In this document: positions 36,641 to 47,778 of the stretch, in pieces
Position numbering within the stretch: position 1 is the first letter of the stretch
How the letters are laid out: the number at the start of each line of letters is the position of its first letter
Origin: Eutrigla gurnardus
Taxonomy: Eukaryota; Chordata; Actinopteri; Perciformes; Triglidae
Reading direction: 5' to 3'
DNA: 64,000 nt
Assembly (NCBI GenBank): GCA_963514095.1
Contig: OY741266.1
Span: forward strand, 6,106,522-6,170,521
Program-made: the position numbers and the translations under genes
The notes under the pieces: model-generated
Seen by the model: the letters and a program-made list of their open reading frames with translations, nothing else
Told to the model about the DNA's origin: nothing
Database searches by the model: none

Positions 36641-37555
36641 ATTAGAAATGTAATTGAGAGTGCAGTTTAGTTGTATGGGAACATCATTTATAGCTGTCAG
36701 TAGCCTAAGGTACAACAGTTTACCGCAGACAGACTGGCAGGCTGCTCTGGGTCAGTACGAAACCCTATCGTTGGTCTTCTGCCTGCCGGACGCTGCTGTG
36801 GATCAACAGGATCCCGGCAGTCAGTTCTCTGCCTGTGCCTATTCAAACCTTTTCTGGAAAAAGTGCTGCAACACTGAGTGCTGCAACAGTTTTGCTGCAA
36901 AACATTTGCAATCAAGCTTTTTCACATTTACGTGTCATTTATTCATAAAGCCTGCAGGTGTAGAGATCGTCACATGTGGACAAAAGTTCCACAATACTTC
37001 TTTTTGTCACTGAAACGTATGTGCTCTGAGATATTGTGAGGGAATTTTCAGGATCATCAAGCCCAGAAACATGTGGTTGTAGAAGCCCTCTCCAACACTG
37101 CTACAGAATAAATACACAAATAAAAGTCTGAGAATTACACATACCATTCCTGCTGGATGAGGCAGAAAGGCTGCAGGCTAGCAACCCCTAACTGCCTATT
37201 AGCCATGCAGACACATTTACATTTACAGGCTTAATGTCGTTTAGTTTCCCTCCAGATGCAAAAATACTTTGGTCATATAATCTAGAGCTAGCTTGTGTTT
37301 GTGTTTACTGAGCCACATTAAGCTTGGGGGAAATACAATTGAAAGCAGCACTGTGTCAACTTTTTCGTGTCAAATATGTGAACCAAATGTGCAACGCTTT
37401 GATTGAGGTTTTACTGCTCATCACCATCATTGTCAGCTCCTGGAGTGAGACTAACCAAATTTGGGCAGTGAGAAATGCTTTGGTGGAGCTAATTGAGGCA
37501 AGCAAGCAGCTGTGATTGGCACCTGTCAATCAAGAGAAAACCAAACCTTCTATTT
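36641..37555. other. No gene seen
   Basis: A plus-strand frame of 119 codons at 36654-37013 is cysteine-containing but matches nothing I know and has no splice structure. Confidence 0.45.
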
Positions 37556-37849
37556 AATAAATAATAATAATAATGATCAACTTTATTTGTATAGCACTTT
37601 TCAAAACAGGATTACAAAGTGCTTCACAGAACAGAATAAAACATAATTAAAAAATGACACAAAAAAACATTGTAAGAGAGTACAATAAATATGAAAAAAA
37701 ACACCATAAAATAGAGCAAATGGAAGAGAGCAATGTTTTTAAAAATAATAAAACTACTTTAAGAAAACTTTTACATAAAAATTACTTTTGATAGACTTAA
37801 AAGATGATACTGATGATGACTCTTGTGACATGGCGCGATTTGGGAACAA

Positions 37850-38760
37850 CCAGGATACCCCTACCCAAGGATCTCAGGCTACGCTCAGGCTCATAGCTGA
37901 CTAACAGGCCTGAAATATAACTTGGAGCCAGACCATGCAGAGCTCAATAAATTATCAGTTAAATCTTAAAATCAACTCTAAAAACTACAGGCAACCAATG
38001 AAGGGAGGCAAGGATGGAAGTAATCCGTCTCCTAGAATTAGTTAAAAGCCTAGCAGCAGCATTTTGTACCAGCTGGAGGTGGGATGTGGCTTTCTGACTC
38101 AGCCCAGAGTATAGGGAGTTAAACATGAGTAAATAAAAGCATGGGTAACATTTTCAAGGTCTGTAGAAGATACGAAGGACCTGATTTTAGCGATGTTCCT
38201 CAACTGGAAAAAACACGATTGAACAACTCATTATTTGGCCATTAAAAGAGAGATTAGAGTCAAAAATCACCCCCAGATTACGGGCAGCAGATCTAACATT
38301 GGTAGACAAGGCCACCAAGACTAGACTGCATGGATCTGATAGCATTAGGGGGGACAAATAGAAGAATCTCAGATTTGGCTTCATTAAGCTGGAGTTCTGA
38401 GACATCCAGCACTTTAGGTAAGCGAGGCACGACATGGCACGGGTCAAATTATCTGTCTCACTAGGCTTAAGTGGGACATAGAGCTGGGTGTCGTCTGATT
38501 AACATTGGAACTGGACATTGTGTTTACCAATGATATCCCCCAAAGGAAGCAAGTAAATTGGAAAGAGCAAGGGACCTAAGATCGACCCCTGAGGAGCACC
38601 ACAAGAGAGGGGGGCCCAAGAGGAAGAGGATTTACCTATAGCAACAGAAAGAAATGTCTGCCTGTAAGATAGGAATGAAACCAATCTTTCAAATTTTTCA
38701 AGACGGTTTAGTAAAGTGGTATGATCAAAAGCAGAATTTAGATCAAGGAGGATTAAAATT
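37850..38760 (-). pseudogene. Reverse transcriptase of the L2-like LINE, broken
   Basis: RT motifs in order: DLNSAFDHTTLLNRLEKF (about 38750-38690), GAPQGSILGPLLFPIYLLP (about 38615-38550), the catalytic box at about 38501-38490, KCWMSQN at about 38420, NLGVIFDSNLSF (about 38280-38240), and the conserved C-terminal ASLHWLPV...FRVDFKI region (about 38000). The catalytic YADD box is destroyed: the Tyr codon is a TAA stop and Ala is Ser, leaving only the two Asp (38495-38490). Further stops and frameshifts follow. Confidence 0.85.
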
Positions 38761-39251
38761 TAACAGTTACCAGAATCATCAGCGAGCAGTAGATCATTTA
38801 CGACCTTGACAAGAGATGTTTCCGTACTGTGTAGAACACAAAAACCTGATTGGAATTCCATAAACATGTTTTTGTTATTCATAAAAGAGATAAGTTGTAA
38901 GGAAATGCTCATTTCTACATTTTTCATGAAAATGGTAATTTAGAAATTGGTCTAAAATTATTTAAAACATGAGGATCTAGATTAGGTTTTTTAAGTAAAA
39001 GTTGAAAAGTTGTCCTTGCAGAAAATTGTTCTGCGCCATACAGTACGTCTGATACATTTATACAAAAAGACAATAAGACAGTTAGACAAGACAGGCTAAA
39101 CAAACAGAGTTTCCCTCAGCCAACCACCCCCCACCCTACCACATCCCCCCACACTCAACATCAGGACAGAGGACACAAACCCCACGACACATACTACTCC
39201 TCTAAGGTTGACAAGGAAATGCACTCCAAATGGGTTAGCAAGGCAGGGGCG

Positions 39252-39960
39252 TCAGAGGACTCTGGTATCAGGGGAGATCTGCAGCACAATCCCCGCTATT
39301 TTGTTAATAAAACGATTGAGGAACTTCTCACGTTTATCACTGGAGGCTTCTAATAGCTGACTGGAAGGGGGATTGATCACTGAGTCAATGGTCTGAAAAA
39401 GGACCATGGGATTGTGACACTGGCTAGAGATCAGGTTAGAAAAGTAGGAATTCCTGGAATCTTTCACAGCGCTCTGATATGGACATCAACCGTTTAAGAG
39501 TGTCTAGTGAAACCACAAGCCTATTTTTCCATTTGCGTTCCGCTTTCCTGTATTGCCTTTTATGTCCCTTGTATGGTCATTAATCCAAGGCAGGGAATCC
39601 CGTTTTGCATTCTTTTGTTTAAAAGGTGCAATTGAGTCAAGAATATTCAAGCAGGAATCATTAAAATCGGAGACCAGCTCATCAATGGATAAATGAGATT
39701 GCTTCAAAGCACTAGGGGAAGCAGCTAAGAAGGCCTGGCGGAAATTCTGAGCTGAGTGCGAATTTAAAGAGCGAGAAAGGATGGAGTGGGGCTTGGGTAC
39801 AGGAGGAGAGAGCTGGGTTTGAAAAGTCACTGCTTTATAGTCAGAGGCAGGGATGTCTAGCATGTGTAAGTTGTTGAGAGACACACCGGGACAACACAAG
39901 GTCAAGGGTGTGGCCCTTATTGTGACTAGGACCGTTGACAGACTGAACAAGATAAAAATA
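39252..39960 (-). pseudogene. Endonuclease C-terminus and linker of the LINE
   Basis: The frame at 39504-39960 carries NNLHMLDIPASDYKAVTFQ, whose SDYKAV corresponds to the SDHxxV motif ending apurinic-type endonuclease domains, followed by FNDSCLNILDSIAPFKQK and LPWINDHTRDIK (usual PWLN..TR). A second frame at 39252-39467 continues with NSYFSNLISSQCHNPMVLFQ. The two frames are broken apart by a frameshift near 39480-39500. The N-terminal endonuclease is missing. Confidence 0.8.
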
Positions 39961-40715
39961 TTAAAAAAGATGAATACAATCAGTAGTAAAAGAGACTTAA
40001 GCCATACAATCACATTATTTGGCTGATAATAGGGACAATAGTCCCTCAATGTTTGTGATTGTGTTGAGAGCAAAGTTTGCACAGTTTTTTTCTTGTGGAC
40101 ATCTGAGGAACTGTTATTTTGGTATTTAAAGCATTTGTGCACTTCTGCATTCAATCATTGTGATGTTAAAGCTCTCTGCAACAAACAGTTTCTCACCAGG
40201 ACATAAGGACTTTTTGAAAATTCAAGACTGGAGTGTGATGCAAACCCTTACCGTCCAAATAATGATGCAAAATGCTATTCATGTTGCCCAACACCACATA
40301 GCCACTGAATAAGTGACTACAGAGGAGCTTCCCAGAGTATCACCTGGGACAATTCCCATATTGAATGTCCAAGAGTGCTATGACCTAGATTTTCACTGCT
40401 CTATCACACCTCTGTGAGAGGACCGTTTCAGGGACAGTGAAGGCATGACTCTAGTCTGGTACACTGCAGTTTTTTGAGGAATTCTGCAACCAAGAGGGAT
40501 GCTAAACTGTGTGAAAAGATTCCTACGGTTCATTGAAAGGTGCAATATCAATTTAAGTTATTATTATTATTATGATCATCCCCCCCCCCATTTCTAAACT
40601 GCACAGGGCTCTAACTATGTGCCAGCTTTAGCTGCTCTGCTGCTGGGTCATTTAATGCTTATGACTACCAGGAAACAAACATCGGCCAAAGAACCACTTC
40701 AATCCTAAAGACCAA
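39961..40715. other. No gene seen; possible LINE 3' tail on plus strand
   Basis: At about 40530-40574 the plus strand reads GAAAGGTGCAATATCAATTTA and then a (TTA)n run, like the GGTGCTATATAAATT 3' ends of fish LINEs. No coding part is recognised upstream. C-run at about 40580-40590. Confidence 0.35.
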
Positions 40716-41160
40716 ACTTAATTCAATTCAATTTTATTTGTTAAGTCCAAAATCACAAACACAAATTAGCCTCAGAGGGCTTTACAATCTGTACAGCAAA
40801 CAACCTCCTCTGTCCCAGGAGCATCCATCAGAAAAAAACAAAACATAAACATAAAAAAGCCTTTCAACTGGGGACAAAAGAAAGAACCCTCAGGGAGACA
40901 TTGAGGAGATGTCCCCCAGGGTCGACAGACGTACAATACACATCACGTGTACAGAATAAACAACAAAATAATTACAACATAGTCAATCCATATGACAAAA
41001 AGTTATGCATGCAATAAAGGCAGTGATAGCAGTCATAAAAGTAATGGCAAAATTAATAATAAAAAATATATTACTTTTTATAATAACAGCAGCACAGGAT
41101 ATAATAGAATGGTAATCATAATAAAAGCACTAATCGTAGCATAATAATAATAGAAATATG
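40716..41160 (-). repeat. LINE 3'-end fragment
   Basis: Plus strand starts AATTCAATTCAATTTTATTT (reverse of a LINE tail), then CCTCAGAGGGCTTTACAATC and AGGGAGACATTGAGGAGATG and GACAGACGTACAATA. This is a very common fish repeat attributed to LINE 3' regions. No coding part is included. Confidence 0.55.
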
Positions 41161-41269
41161 ACCAGTGGTGGGTGGTGGAATTTCTTTTGGGGGGGTCTAT
41201 GCCAAAAAAAACAAGCATGATTTGCTACCGCTTCTAAAATGATTGTTTTATCAGAAAACTATTTTCATG

Positions 41270-41374
41270 CTCTTACTCTATCTGCAATATGTTGTGGTTT
41301 CTTTCTTTTGACAAATGTACTTATTGTAAGTCACTTTGGACAAAAGCGTCTGCTAAATGCCCTAAATGTAAATG
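41270..41374 (+). mobile_element. UnaL2/SINE-type 3' tail
   Basis: TAAGTCACTTTGGACAAAAG and GCGTCTGCTAAATGCCCTAA are the conserved stem-loop tail shared by UnaL2-group LINEs and SINEs that borrow it. The tail is at 41325-41374; the 5' body is not recognised, so it could be either. Confidence 0.65.
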
Positions 41375-42077
41375 CTATAATATTAAAATAATGTACAATG
41401 AGTACTCATAGAAAAACTCGTACCCTGATGTGGTTCTTATCAGGCACTACAACATTTATTTTTAGATATATTTGTTTAATAATTGTTTAATAATTTACCC
41501 GTCCCTGGATTTCTGGAAAATCGTAACCTCACACCGGTCTGGTCCAAGTTGTTTGACAACAAGTAGTTCGGATGAAGATCTTCTCTCAAATTGATTTTGC
41601 TTGAGAGATTTGAATTAGTGAGGACCGCGTTATGTATACGTATACGTTATGTTAACGTATTTGCACCCAATCAAAGCTCTCGTTTTGAACACTAGCAATA
41701 ATACTGTCAAGTCGTATACAGCCAATTCAAGCAAAATACATCTTAACTGTTAATCCTAGGCAAAGTAAAATAGTATAAGACAACCATATCATTTCATAAT
41801 TATATCGTTTTCTTACCTGCACCTCCATCCCTCGATCGAATCCAATAGTTTACTGGAAAATCCTCAATTTCATCAGTTCTAAGGTGGACAAAACATTTAA
41901 TTCCTATTCCATGCCTACTATTTGAGTTTACATTTCAACTACTATACGACTACTACTATACTATTGTATTAAATGTTATTGATAAAGTCAACATAATTAG
42001 CTCCCGGCAGATGTAATGTAAATCCTGAGACGAGTTACATGGTATGAATGCCCATTCTGAATGCAGACAAAACTGTC
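41375..42077. other. No gene seen
   Basis: AT-rich. The palindromic string TATGTATACGTATACGTTAT lies at about 41632-41651. Confidence 0.5.
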
Positions 42078-42085
42078 AATGACGT

Positions 42086-42422
42086 GAGAGTTCTCAACGG
42101 GCCTGAAAATTACAACCCGACCTAGCCCGTGGCTTTTAAAGCACGGACCCGATGTTACCCGACACATCAACATGAATTATCTGCCCGAACCCAGCCCGTG
42201 GCCCGACGCCGCCGCCCCTCCACGCCCTTTTTTTTCTCATACACGTATTATCATGACCAGCAGACGGTGACGGTGAATTCACCTGCGGCAAGTTTACTTT
42301 TCACCAACTCCATCTTCTTCTCCTCTTAAGCCCTAGGTCCGACCCGACCCGAGTCACTTACTTATATTTTAGACCTGAACACGCGGGTCCCGTCGGGCCG
42401 ACCCGACCCGTTGAGAACTCTA
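42086..42422. mobile_element. 337-bp hAT-like MITE
   Basis: The left end reads GAGAGTTCTCAACGGG and the reverse complement of the right end TAGAGTTCTCAACGGG, identical but for the first base. Both are followed by GC-rich CCCGACC-type subterminal sequence. The 8-bp direct repeat AATGACGT lies at 42078-42085 and 42423-42430. The 8-bp duplication and short inverted ends fit hAT. No coding content. Confidence 0.85.
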
Positions 42423-42430
42423 AATGACGT

Positions 42431-43309
42431 TGCCATCTCATTCGCGGCAAGACTTGTTCAAGAGCAAACGGCATGCACAACCCTTTTAATAGCTGTGTAT
42501 GTGGAATTTCGGATTTTAATCTCACCGCCCCAAATCTCTTCCAATCCCTGTGAGATCGGAAGCCTTGAGACACACTTTTAATAATGTAATGAAGGAAACT
42601 GATCAGAATAATTAAATAAATGTATGATGCAGAGCAGCGCCCTCTATGGGCCGGCCACCACTAAATAAACTAAGCACTTCTAGCACCATTGGGTGTTGCG
42701 CAGGGCAAGGAGGGAGGAGGAACGGCAGGTGAGAAAGTACAAAGTCTCCACTATAAAGAGACATGGAAGTTAGAGACACGTTTCTACACTTAATAAATTC
42801 TAAGTAGAGGAAAAACTAGCAGAAAGACACCATGCTGTCTGGAAGGAAAACCACTGCCCTAACCTATCATGTTCAATATCTCAATATAACTCTGCGCCAT
42901 ATGCTAAGTGTAAGGTGGCAAAATAGGGTTGTAGCCTGTACACCGACAATCAAAATTGACAGTAATCATATTGTGTGTGTGACTTAAAGGTAACAGGAGC
43001 AGTCTTACACCTACAGTATAATACATTATTTAAAAGTTCACAGCATTCCACTGAAGCACAAATGACCAACAATAAAATATGAATTACAACATCTAGTGTT
43101 CTGTAATTTCTAAACGATAATCAATATTGAATGACTGGATGATTATGGAAACTAGTAAATATGTCTAAATACTGTATATAAAGTGTGTAGGATTTATATT
43201 GATGGTGAAAGATGAGCATTTAAAATAAACAATTGTGCATTAAAAACTGTCAAAATTCTGATATATAACAGTGGATGTTGTGTTGTTATAATTGACAGTA
43301 TGACGGATA
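42431..43309. other. No gene seen
   Basis: No recognised coding or mobile sequence. Confidence 0.45.
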
Positions 43310-44440
43310 TTGATTGTTCACACTTTACTTCTAATCGTGGGAAGAAACTGTTCTTGTGTCTGGTTGTTGTGGCAAAGAGGATTCTGTTCCAAAGTTGTGT
43401 CCAGGGTATGATGTCTGCAGTGATGTGTCCTGACTGACTCGGGGTGTAGAAGTCCTGGAATGAGGGCAGGCTGGCACCAATGACGGTCCATAGCAGTCTG
43501 TTCCTGTCCTTGTCAGTTGTGGTGGATGTGCACAGAACAGATTAGAGCAGTGTAGAATTGTATTTTCAGCCCCTGAGGCAGGTTGAACTTCTGAGCTGGT
43601 TCAAGAAGTACAACCTCTTCTGGGCTTTTTTCCCGATGGTGTCGAAGTCCATTTGATGACCTGGGTGGTTGATCCCAGGGAGTGGAGTCTTCCACAGCAC
43701 TGCGTTGTTCAGAATGTTAATGGGGGGCTCCTCCTGAAGTCCACTGTCTTCTCCACAGTTATGAGCATTCAGCTCCAGGTTTTTCTGAACACACCAGAGA
43801 GCCAGCTGTATGTATGTACTTAGCACCATCCTGGATGAACTTCAGAAGTTCAACAGACGGGACTCCTAAGGAGCAGTCATTGGTATATAGGGAGAGAGCA
43901 CACATCCTCTGGTATGCCATCCAGATTTTTGGATTTGGTTTTCCCCAGCCTCCCTTGCTGTCGTGTGTCTGTTGGACCGTAATTTTTGATCAACAGACTT
44001 TCTGTGATCCTCTGTAGCTGCAGCCTAAAAAAAAACACAAAGCATGCCTGTGACTCCAGCTTTGCCTCATTGGTCAATCTGCTCATAGTTTTGACTATAG
44101 GCTGAGCAGGTTTTAGTTTCTGCATGTGGGTCACGTGAAGATGATCCAGACAGTGACCAGAGTCTCAAAGCTGCATCCTATAATTGGAGCCTTGGTCTGG
44201 TATGTTGTTCTCCCTGGTGGGACACTTAACGCTCAGAGGAGTTTGAAGCATGAGTGAGGTATCAGGGATGTGCTTAACAAGCCAGCTTTCACTTATGCAC
44301 AGGGTGGCATTTCTGTTGAGAAGCAGCAGCCTGTCCGTTTTGTTGGCCAGAGAGAGGAAATTTGCCAGATGTATTAACAGATGTAACAGCAGCGCAGTCC
44401 GAAATCCCCACTGTCGCAGTTTGTTTCCCACATCTGCTTC
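43310..44440 (-). mobile_element. LINE (Rex/CR1-like) with large internal deletion
   Basis: On the minus strand the upstream part (about 44431-44165) encodes KLRQWGFRTALLL...LSLANKTDRLLLL and CISESWL, the N-terminus of a LINE endonuclease region (..NKxDEL..., ..TETWL). The downstream part (about 43910-43310) encodes SLYTNDCSLG, then KKAQKRLYFLNQLRS, the end of the RT region, and LKIQFYTALI. Several hundred residues between are missing, so two ends of an element are joined. Stops and frameshifts break both parts. Family placement beyond non-LTR of the CR1/L2/Rex group is uncertain. Confidence 0.75.
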
Positions 44441-44539
44441 TCCTGGTTATCCTAAAGAGAGCTGCTGTTCATCCAACTACAAGCTCAGTAAAACATTATG
44501 GTTACTCGTCGGATGTTTAAAAGCCCCTTTTGGTGAATG

Positions 44540-44606
44540 GTAGTTGGTAGTAGTATTAGCAGTAGTAGTAATAGTGCCAGTAGTAGTAGTAGTAGTAGTA
44601 GTAATA
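44540..44606. repeat. (TAG)n microsatellite
   Basis: Imperfect TAG/GTA triplets, directly left of the hAT target site. Confidence 0.9.
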
Positions 44607-44624
44607 TTACCAGTAGTTGTCCAT

Positions 44625-45471
44625 TAGGGGTGTAACGGTACATGTATTTGTATTGAACCGTTTCGGTACGGGGTGCTCGGTTCGGAACGGAGGCGTACCG
44701 AACGAGTTTCCATACGACATATTAAGTAGAGGACCGCATTTGTGGAGCGTGCTGCAGCCGCACATGCGCAGTTGCGCACACCGCGACACAATAAACAGCA
44801 GTAGTAGCGGACGTCATGGCTAATGCCGCTAGCGTTGGCAACAAGCCAGAGTTGGAGGACCCTCCCGCGACATTAAGGTCTCCCGTTTGGGAACACTTCG
44901 GCAAAGCGGTTTGCCGACATTGTTCATGTGAGGTCGGGTATGTTTCTGGCAACACGTCAAACCTGTTGACGCCTTTGAAACGGCACCACCCCCACGTGAA
45001 CATCGCTACAACGAGGAGAAAGACGAGCGTAACGTTAGTGCAAACACAGCTCCCCACCGCATTTAAACAGCCTCTCCCTGCCCTGTTCAATTTTGCACAT
45101 CAGATGGAGAAAAGATTTGTTTTTAAAAAAACAGTCTGAGCCTTATTCATGTTATTTAATCTGAGCAACAACTTGAAACTATTTAGTGTTGCAACTGTTC
45201 AATTTTGCACATCAGATGGAGAAATTTTTTTAAAGAAACAGTCTGTTATTTTTATTTTTTAAATAAATATTTTAAATACTTGTATTTATATTTTTGAGCG
45301 GCATTCTAGCTCCAGTGCATGTTCCTACTGTTAAAAGCACAAAAGTAATAAACAACTAGCACATTTATATTTTGCATTTTGTTTTCTTACTGTACCGAAA
45401 ATGAACCGAACCGTGACCTCAAAACCGAGGTACGTACCGAACCGAGATTTTTGTGTACCGTTACACCCCTA
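44625..45471 (+). mobile_element. hAT element with BED-finger remnant
   Basis: Perfect 18-bp terminal inverted repeats TAGGGGTGTAACGGTACA, with GGTTCGG/CCGAACC motifs further in, and an exact 8-bp target duplication TTGTCCAT at 44617-44624 and 45472-45479. At 847 bp it keeps only the first part of the transposase. Two partial copies of GTTCAATTTTGCACATCAGA (from 45086 and 45198) show an internal duplication. Confidence 0.92.
44816..45139 (+). pseudogene. N-terminus of hAT transposase with degenerate BED finger
   Basis: 107-codon frame from an ATG at 44816. Residues about 19-58 match a BED zinc finger: S/PVWEHF (W25, F28), C33 and C36 (CRHC), then SGNTSNLLTPLKRHH. The usual THLKRHH is TPLKRHH here, so the first zinc-binding His (position 53) is Pro. 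The frame ends after FVFKKTV, before any catalytic or dimerisation region. As in other hAT derivatives the BED part could bind the termini, but with a lost ligand this is doubtful. Confidence 0.75.
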
Positions 45472-45559
45472 TTGTCCATGGTAAAAGGCACAGCCACGTT
45501 GAGATGGCATGTTGCAAGGTTTCACCATGATCCAGGGAAAGCGACGAGACCAGAAAGTG

Positions 45560-46045
45560 TGTCACTATAAATCCCCCGGCAGTCGAGGCCTATAGCAGCA
45601 TAACTAAGAGCAGGTCCAATGCAAACCTGAGCCAGCCCTAACTATAAGTGTTGTCAAAGAGGAAAGTTTTAAGTCTACTCTTATGTGGAAACGTGATTTC
45701 CTCCCGAACCAAAACTGGAAGATGGTTTCACAGAAGAGGAGTTTGATGACTGAAACCTCTGGTACCCGCTCTACTTTTCTAGACTTGAGAAAAGACATGA
45801 AACCCTTTATTCTGAGAGCGCAGTGCTCTAGCAGGACAGTAGGGATAAATGAGCTCTTTAAGATATGATGGTGCCTGACCATTAAGAGCCTTGTAAGTGA
45901 GGAGAAGGATTTTAAATTCTATTCTGGATTTTACTGAGAGCCAGTGCAGAGAAGCTAATACAGGAGAAATGTGATCCCTTCTTCTAGTTTTAGTCAGAAC
46001 ACGCACTGCAGCATTCTGGACCAGCTGGAGAGCTTTAAGAGATTT
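45560..46045 (-). mobile_element. LINE 3' fragment (L2-like)
   Basis: The minus-strand frame 46006-45779 encodes TRRRDHISPVLASLHWL, then FKILLLTYKALNGQAPSYL, the conserved C-terminal region after RT in L2-type LINEs. The 3' untranslated part continues to about 45560 (CCTATAGCAGCATAACTAAG on the plus strand), next to the hAT element. It is 5'-truncated at about 46045. Confidence 0.8.
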
Positions 46046-46552
46046 ATATATGCTAATATTTTTTATATAGTTTTGTTGAAAACGTGTTTACTTATTTTCT
46101 ACTAGATTCTGCTCTTATTTATTTATTTTCATCATTTTTGATTAAAAAAGCGATTTTTAGTTTTACTGTAAAATATTTCAGTTGTTGAATAAAAGGTTGA
46201 AACATGTTTAAAACTCATTGTTAGTTTTCTTAATGTAATTCTGAAGCTAGGATGTTTCATTTTAATATAATATAATAATACGTGATAGAATAAAACATGT
46301 ACTTAAGTCCCAGCACAATAAAAGCAAGCAAAAAATATCTCTAAAACAGACAGAAGCCATTCTACTAACATTCACAAAAAGAGGTAAGATCAGTGCAGGT
46401 TAATTGTCCACAAGATTTCAGCAGTGCAGCATAGCATAAAGTGCTATTCAGGTCATCTGGTGAAAATTCCTGTATTTTTTAAATATTGCAATATATACCG
46501 CAGGGTTAAAAAAAAATTGCAATGTTAGTTTTTTCCAATATCGTGCAGCCCT
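46046..46552. mobile_element. hAT-like element end, truncated
   Basis: On the minus strand it begins TAGGGCTGCACGATATTGG at 46552 and continues with ATTGCAA/ATATTGC-rich sequence, as fish hAT elements with the GGGCTGCACGAT end do. The terminus abuts a Tc1 element that lacks its own left terminus. The other end and target duplication were not found; the left limit is approximate. Confidence 0.5.
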
Positions 46553-47776
46553 AATTCACTCACCCATCCAAATAATATAAATCAGGTGTTCCAATCACTT
46601 CCATGGCCACAGGTGTATAAAAGCAAGCACCTAGGCATGCAGACTGTTTCTACAAACATTTGTGAAAGAATGGGTCGCTCTCAGGAGCTCAGTGAATTCC
46701 AGCGTGGTACTGTGATAGGATGCCACCTGTGCAACAAGTCCAGTTGTGAAATGTCCTCACTCCTAAATATTCCAGTCAACTGTCAGTGGGATTAGAACAA
46801 AGTGGAAGTGATTGGGAACGACAGCAACTCAGCCAAGAAGTGGTAGACCACGTAAAATGACGGAGCGGGGTCAGCGGATGCTGAGGACCATAGTGCACAG
46901 AGGTCACCAACTTTCTGCAGAGTCAATCTTTACAGACCTCCAAACTTCATGTGGCCTTCAGATTAGCTCAAGAACAGCGTAGAGAGCTTCATGGAATGGT
47001 TTCCATGGTGATCAGCTGCATCCAAGCCATACATCAGCAAGTGCAATGCAAAGCGTCTGATGCAGTGGTGTAAAGCATGCCGCCACTGGACTCTAGAACA
47101 GTGGAGACGTTCTCTGGAGTGACAAATCACACTTCTTCTGCATCTGGCAATCTGATGGAGGAGTCTGGGTTTGGCGGTTGCCTGGACAACGGTACTTGTC
47201 TGACTGCATTGTGCAACGTGTAAAGTTTGGTGGAGGGGGATTATGGTGTGGGGTTGTTTTTCAGGAGCTGGGCTTGGCCCCTTAGTTCCAGTAAAAGGAA
47301 CTCTGAATGCTTCAGCATACCAAGAGATGTTGGACAATTCCATGCTCCTAACTTTGTGGAACAGTTTGGGGACGGCCCCTTCCTGTTCCAACATGACTGT
47401 GCACCAGTGCACAAAGCAAGGTCCATAAAGACATGGATGAGAGAGTTTGGTGTGGATGAACTTGACTGGCCTGCACAGAGTCCTGACCTCAACCCGATAG
47501 AACACCTTTGGGATGAATTAGAGTGGAGACTGAGAGTTAGGCCTTCCCGTCCAACATCAGTGTGTGACCTCACAAATACACTTCTGGAGGAATGGTCAAA
47601 AATTCCCATAAACACACTCCTAAACCATGAGGAAAGCCTTCCCAGAAGAGTTGAAGCTGTTATAGCTGCAAAGAGTGGACCCACGTCATATTAAACCCTA
47701 TGGATTAAGAATGGGATGTCACTTATGTTCATATGCGAATCAAGGCAGGTGAGCGAATACTTTTGGCAATATAGTG
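46553..47776 (+). mobile_element. Tc1-like transposon, left terminus lost
   Basis: The right end reads TTTTGGCAATATAGTG followed by TA (47777-47778), the standard Tc1 end. The left end starts at TTCACTCACCCATCC, the sequence normally about 20 bp inside the terminus, so the left tip is missing. Body length about 1.22 kb, near the usual size. Confidence 0.9.
46670..47694 (+). pseudogene. Tc1-like DD34E transposase, frameshifted
   Basis: Start ATG at 46670 gives MGRSQELSEFQRGTVIG, the first helix of the paired-like DNA-binding part. The frame is lost after about 40 residues. The C-terminal half is open again to the stop at 47694, with LFQHDCAPVHKARSIKTW and SPDLNPIEHLWDELEWRL. Catalytic residues: Asp codon at 47121-47123, Asp at 47395-47397, Glu at 47500-47502. 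The last two are 34 residues apart (DD34E). The DE[ST] context around the first Asp is changed to DKS. Several frameshifts and stops between make it inactive. Confidence 0.9.
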
Positions 47777-47778
47777 TA

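Larger units (their letters stand above)
37556..39960 (-). mobile_element. L2-like LINE, 5' truncated and broken
   Basis: On the minus strand the order is end of endonuclease, linker, RT, C-terminal region, then a 3' tail ending in GTGCTATACAAATAAAGTTG and an (ATT)n run at 37556-37575. The order and 3' tail are typical of L2/CR1-group LINEs in fish. A segment at about 39030-39240 does not fit the LINE and is probably a later insertion. No target duplication was identified. Confidence 0.85.

Noticed and set aside
36654..37013. 119-codon plus-strand frame with many cysteines
   Set aside because: No family resemblance, no conserved spacing of the cysteines, no transcript signals.
46963..47505. 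180-codon minus-strand frame
   Set aside because: Antisense shadow of the Tc1 transposase.
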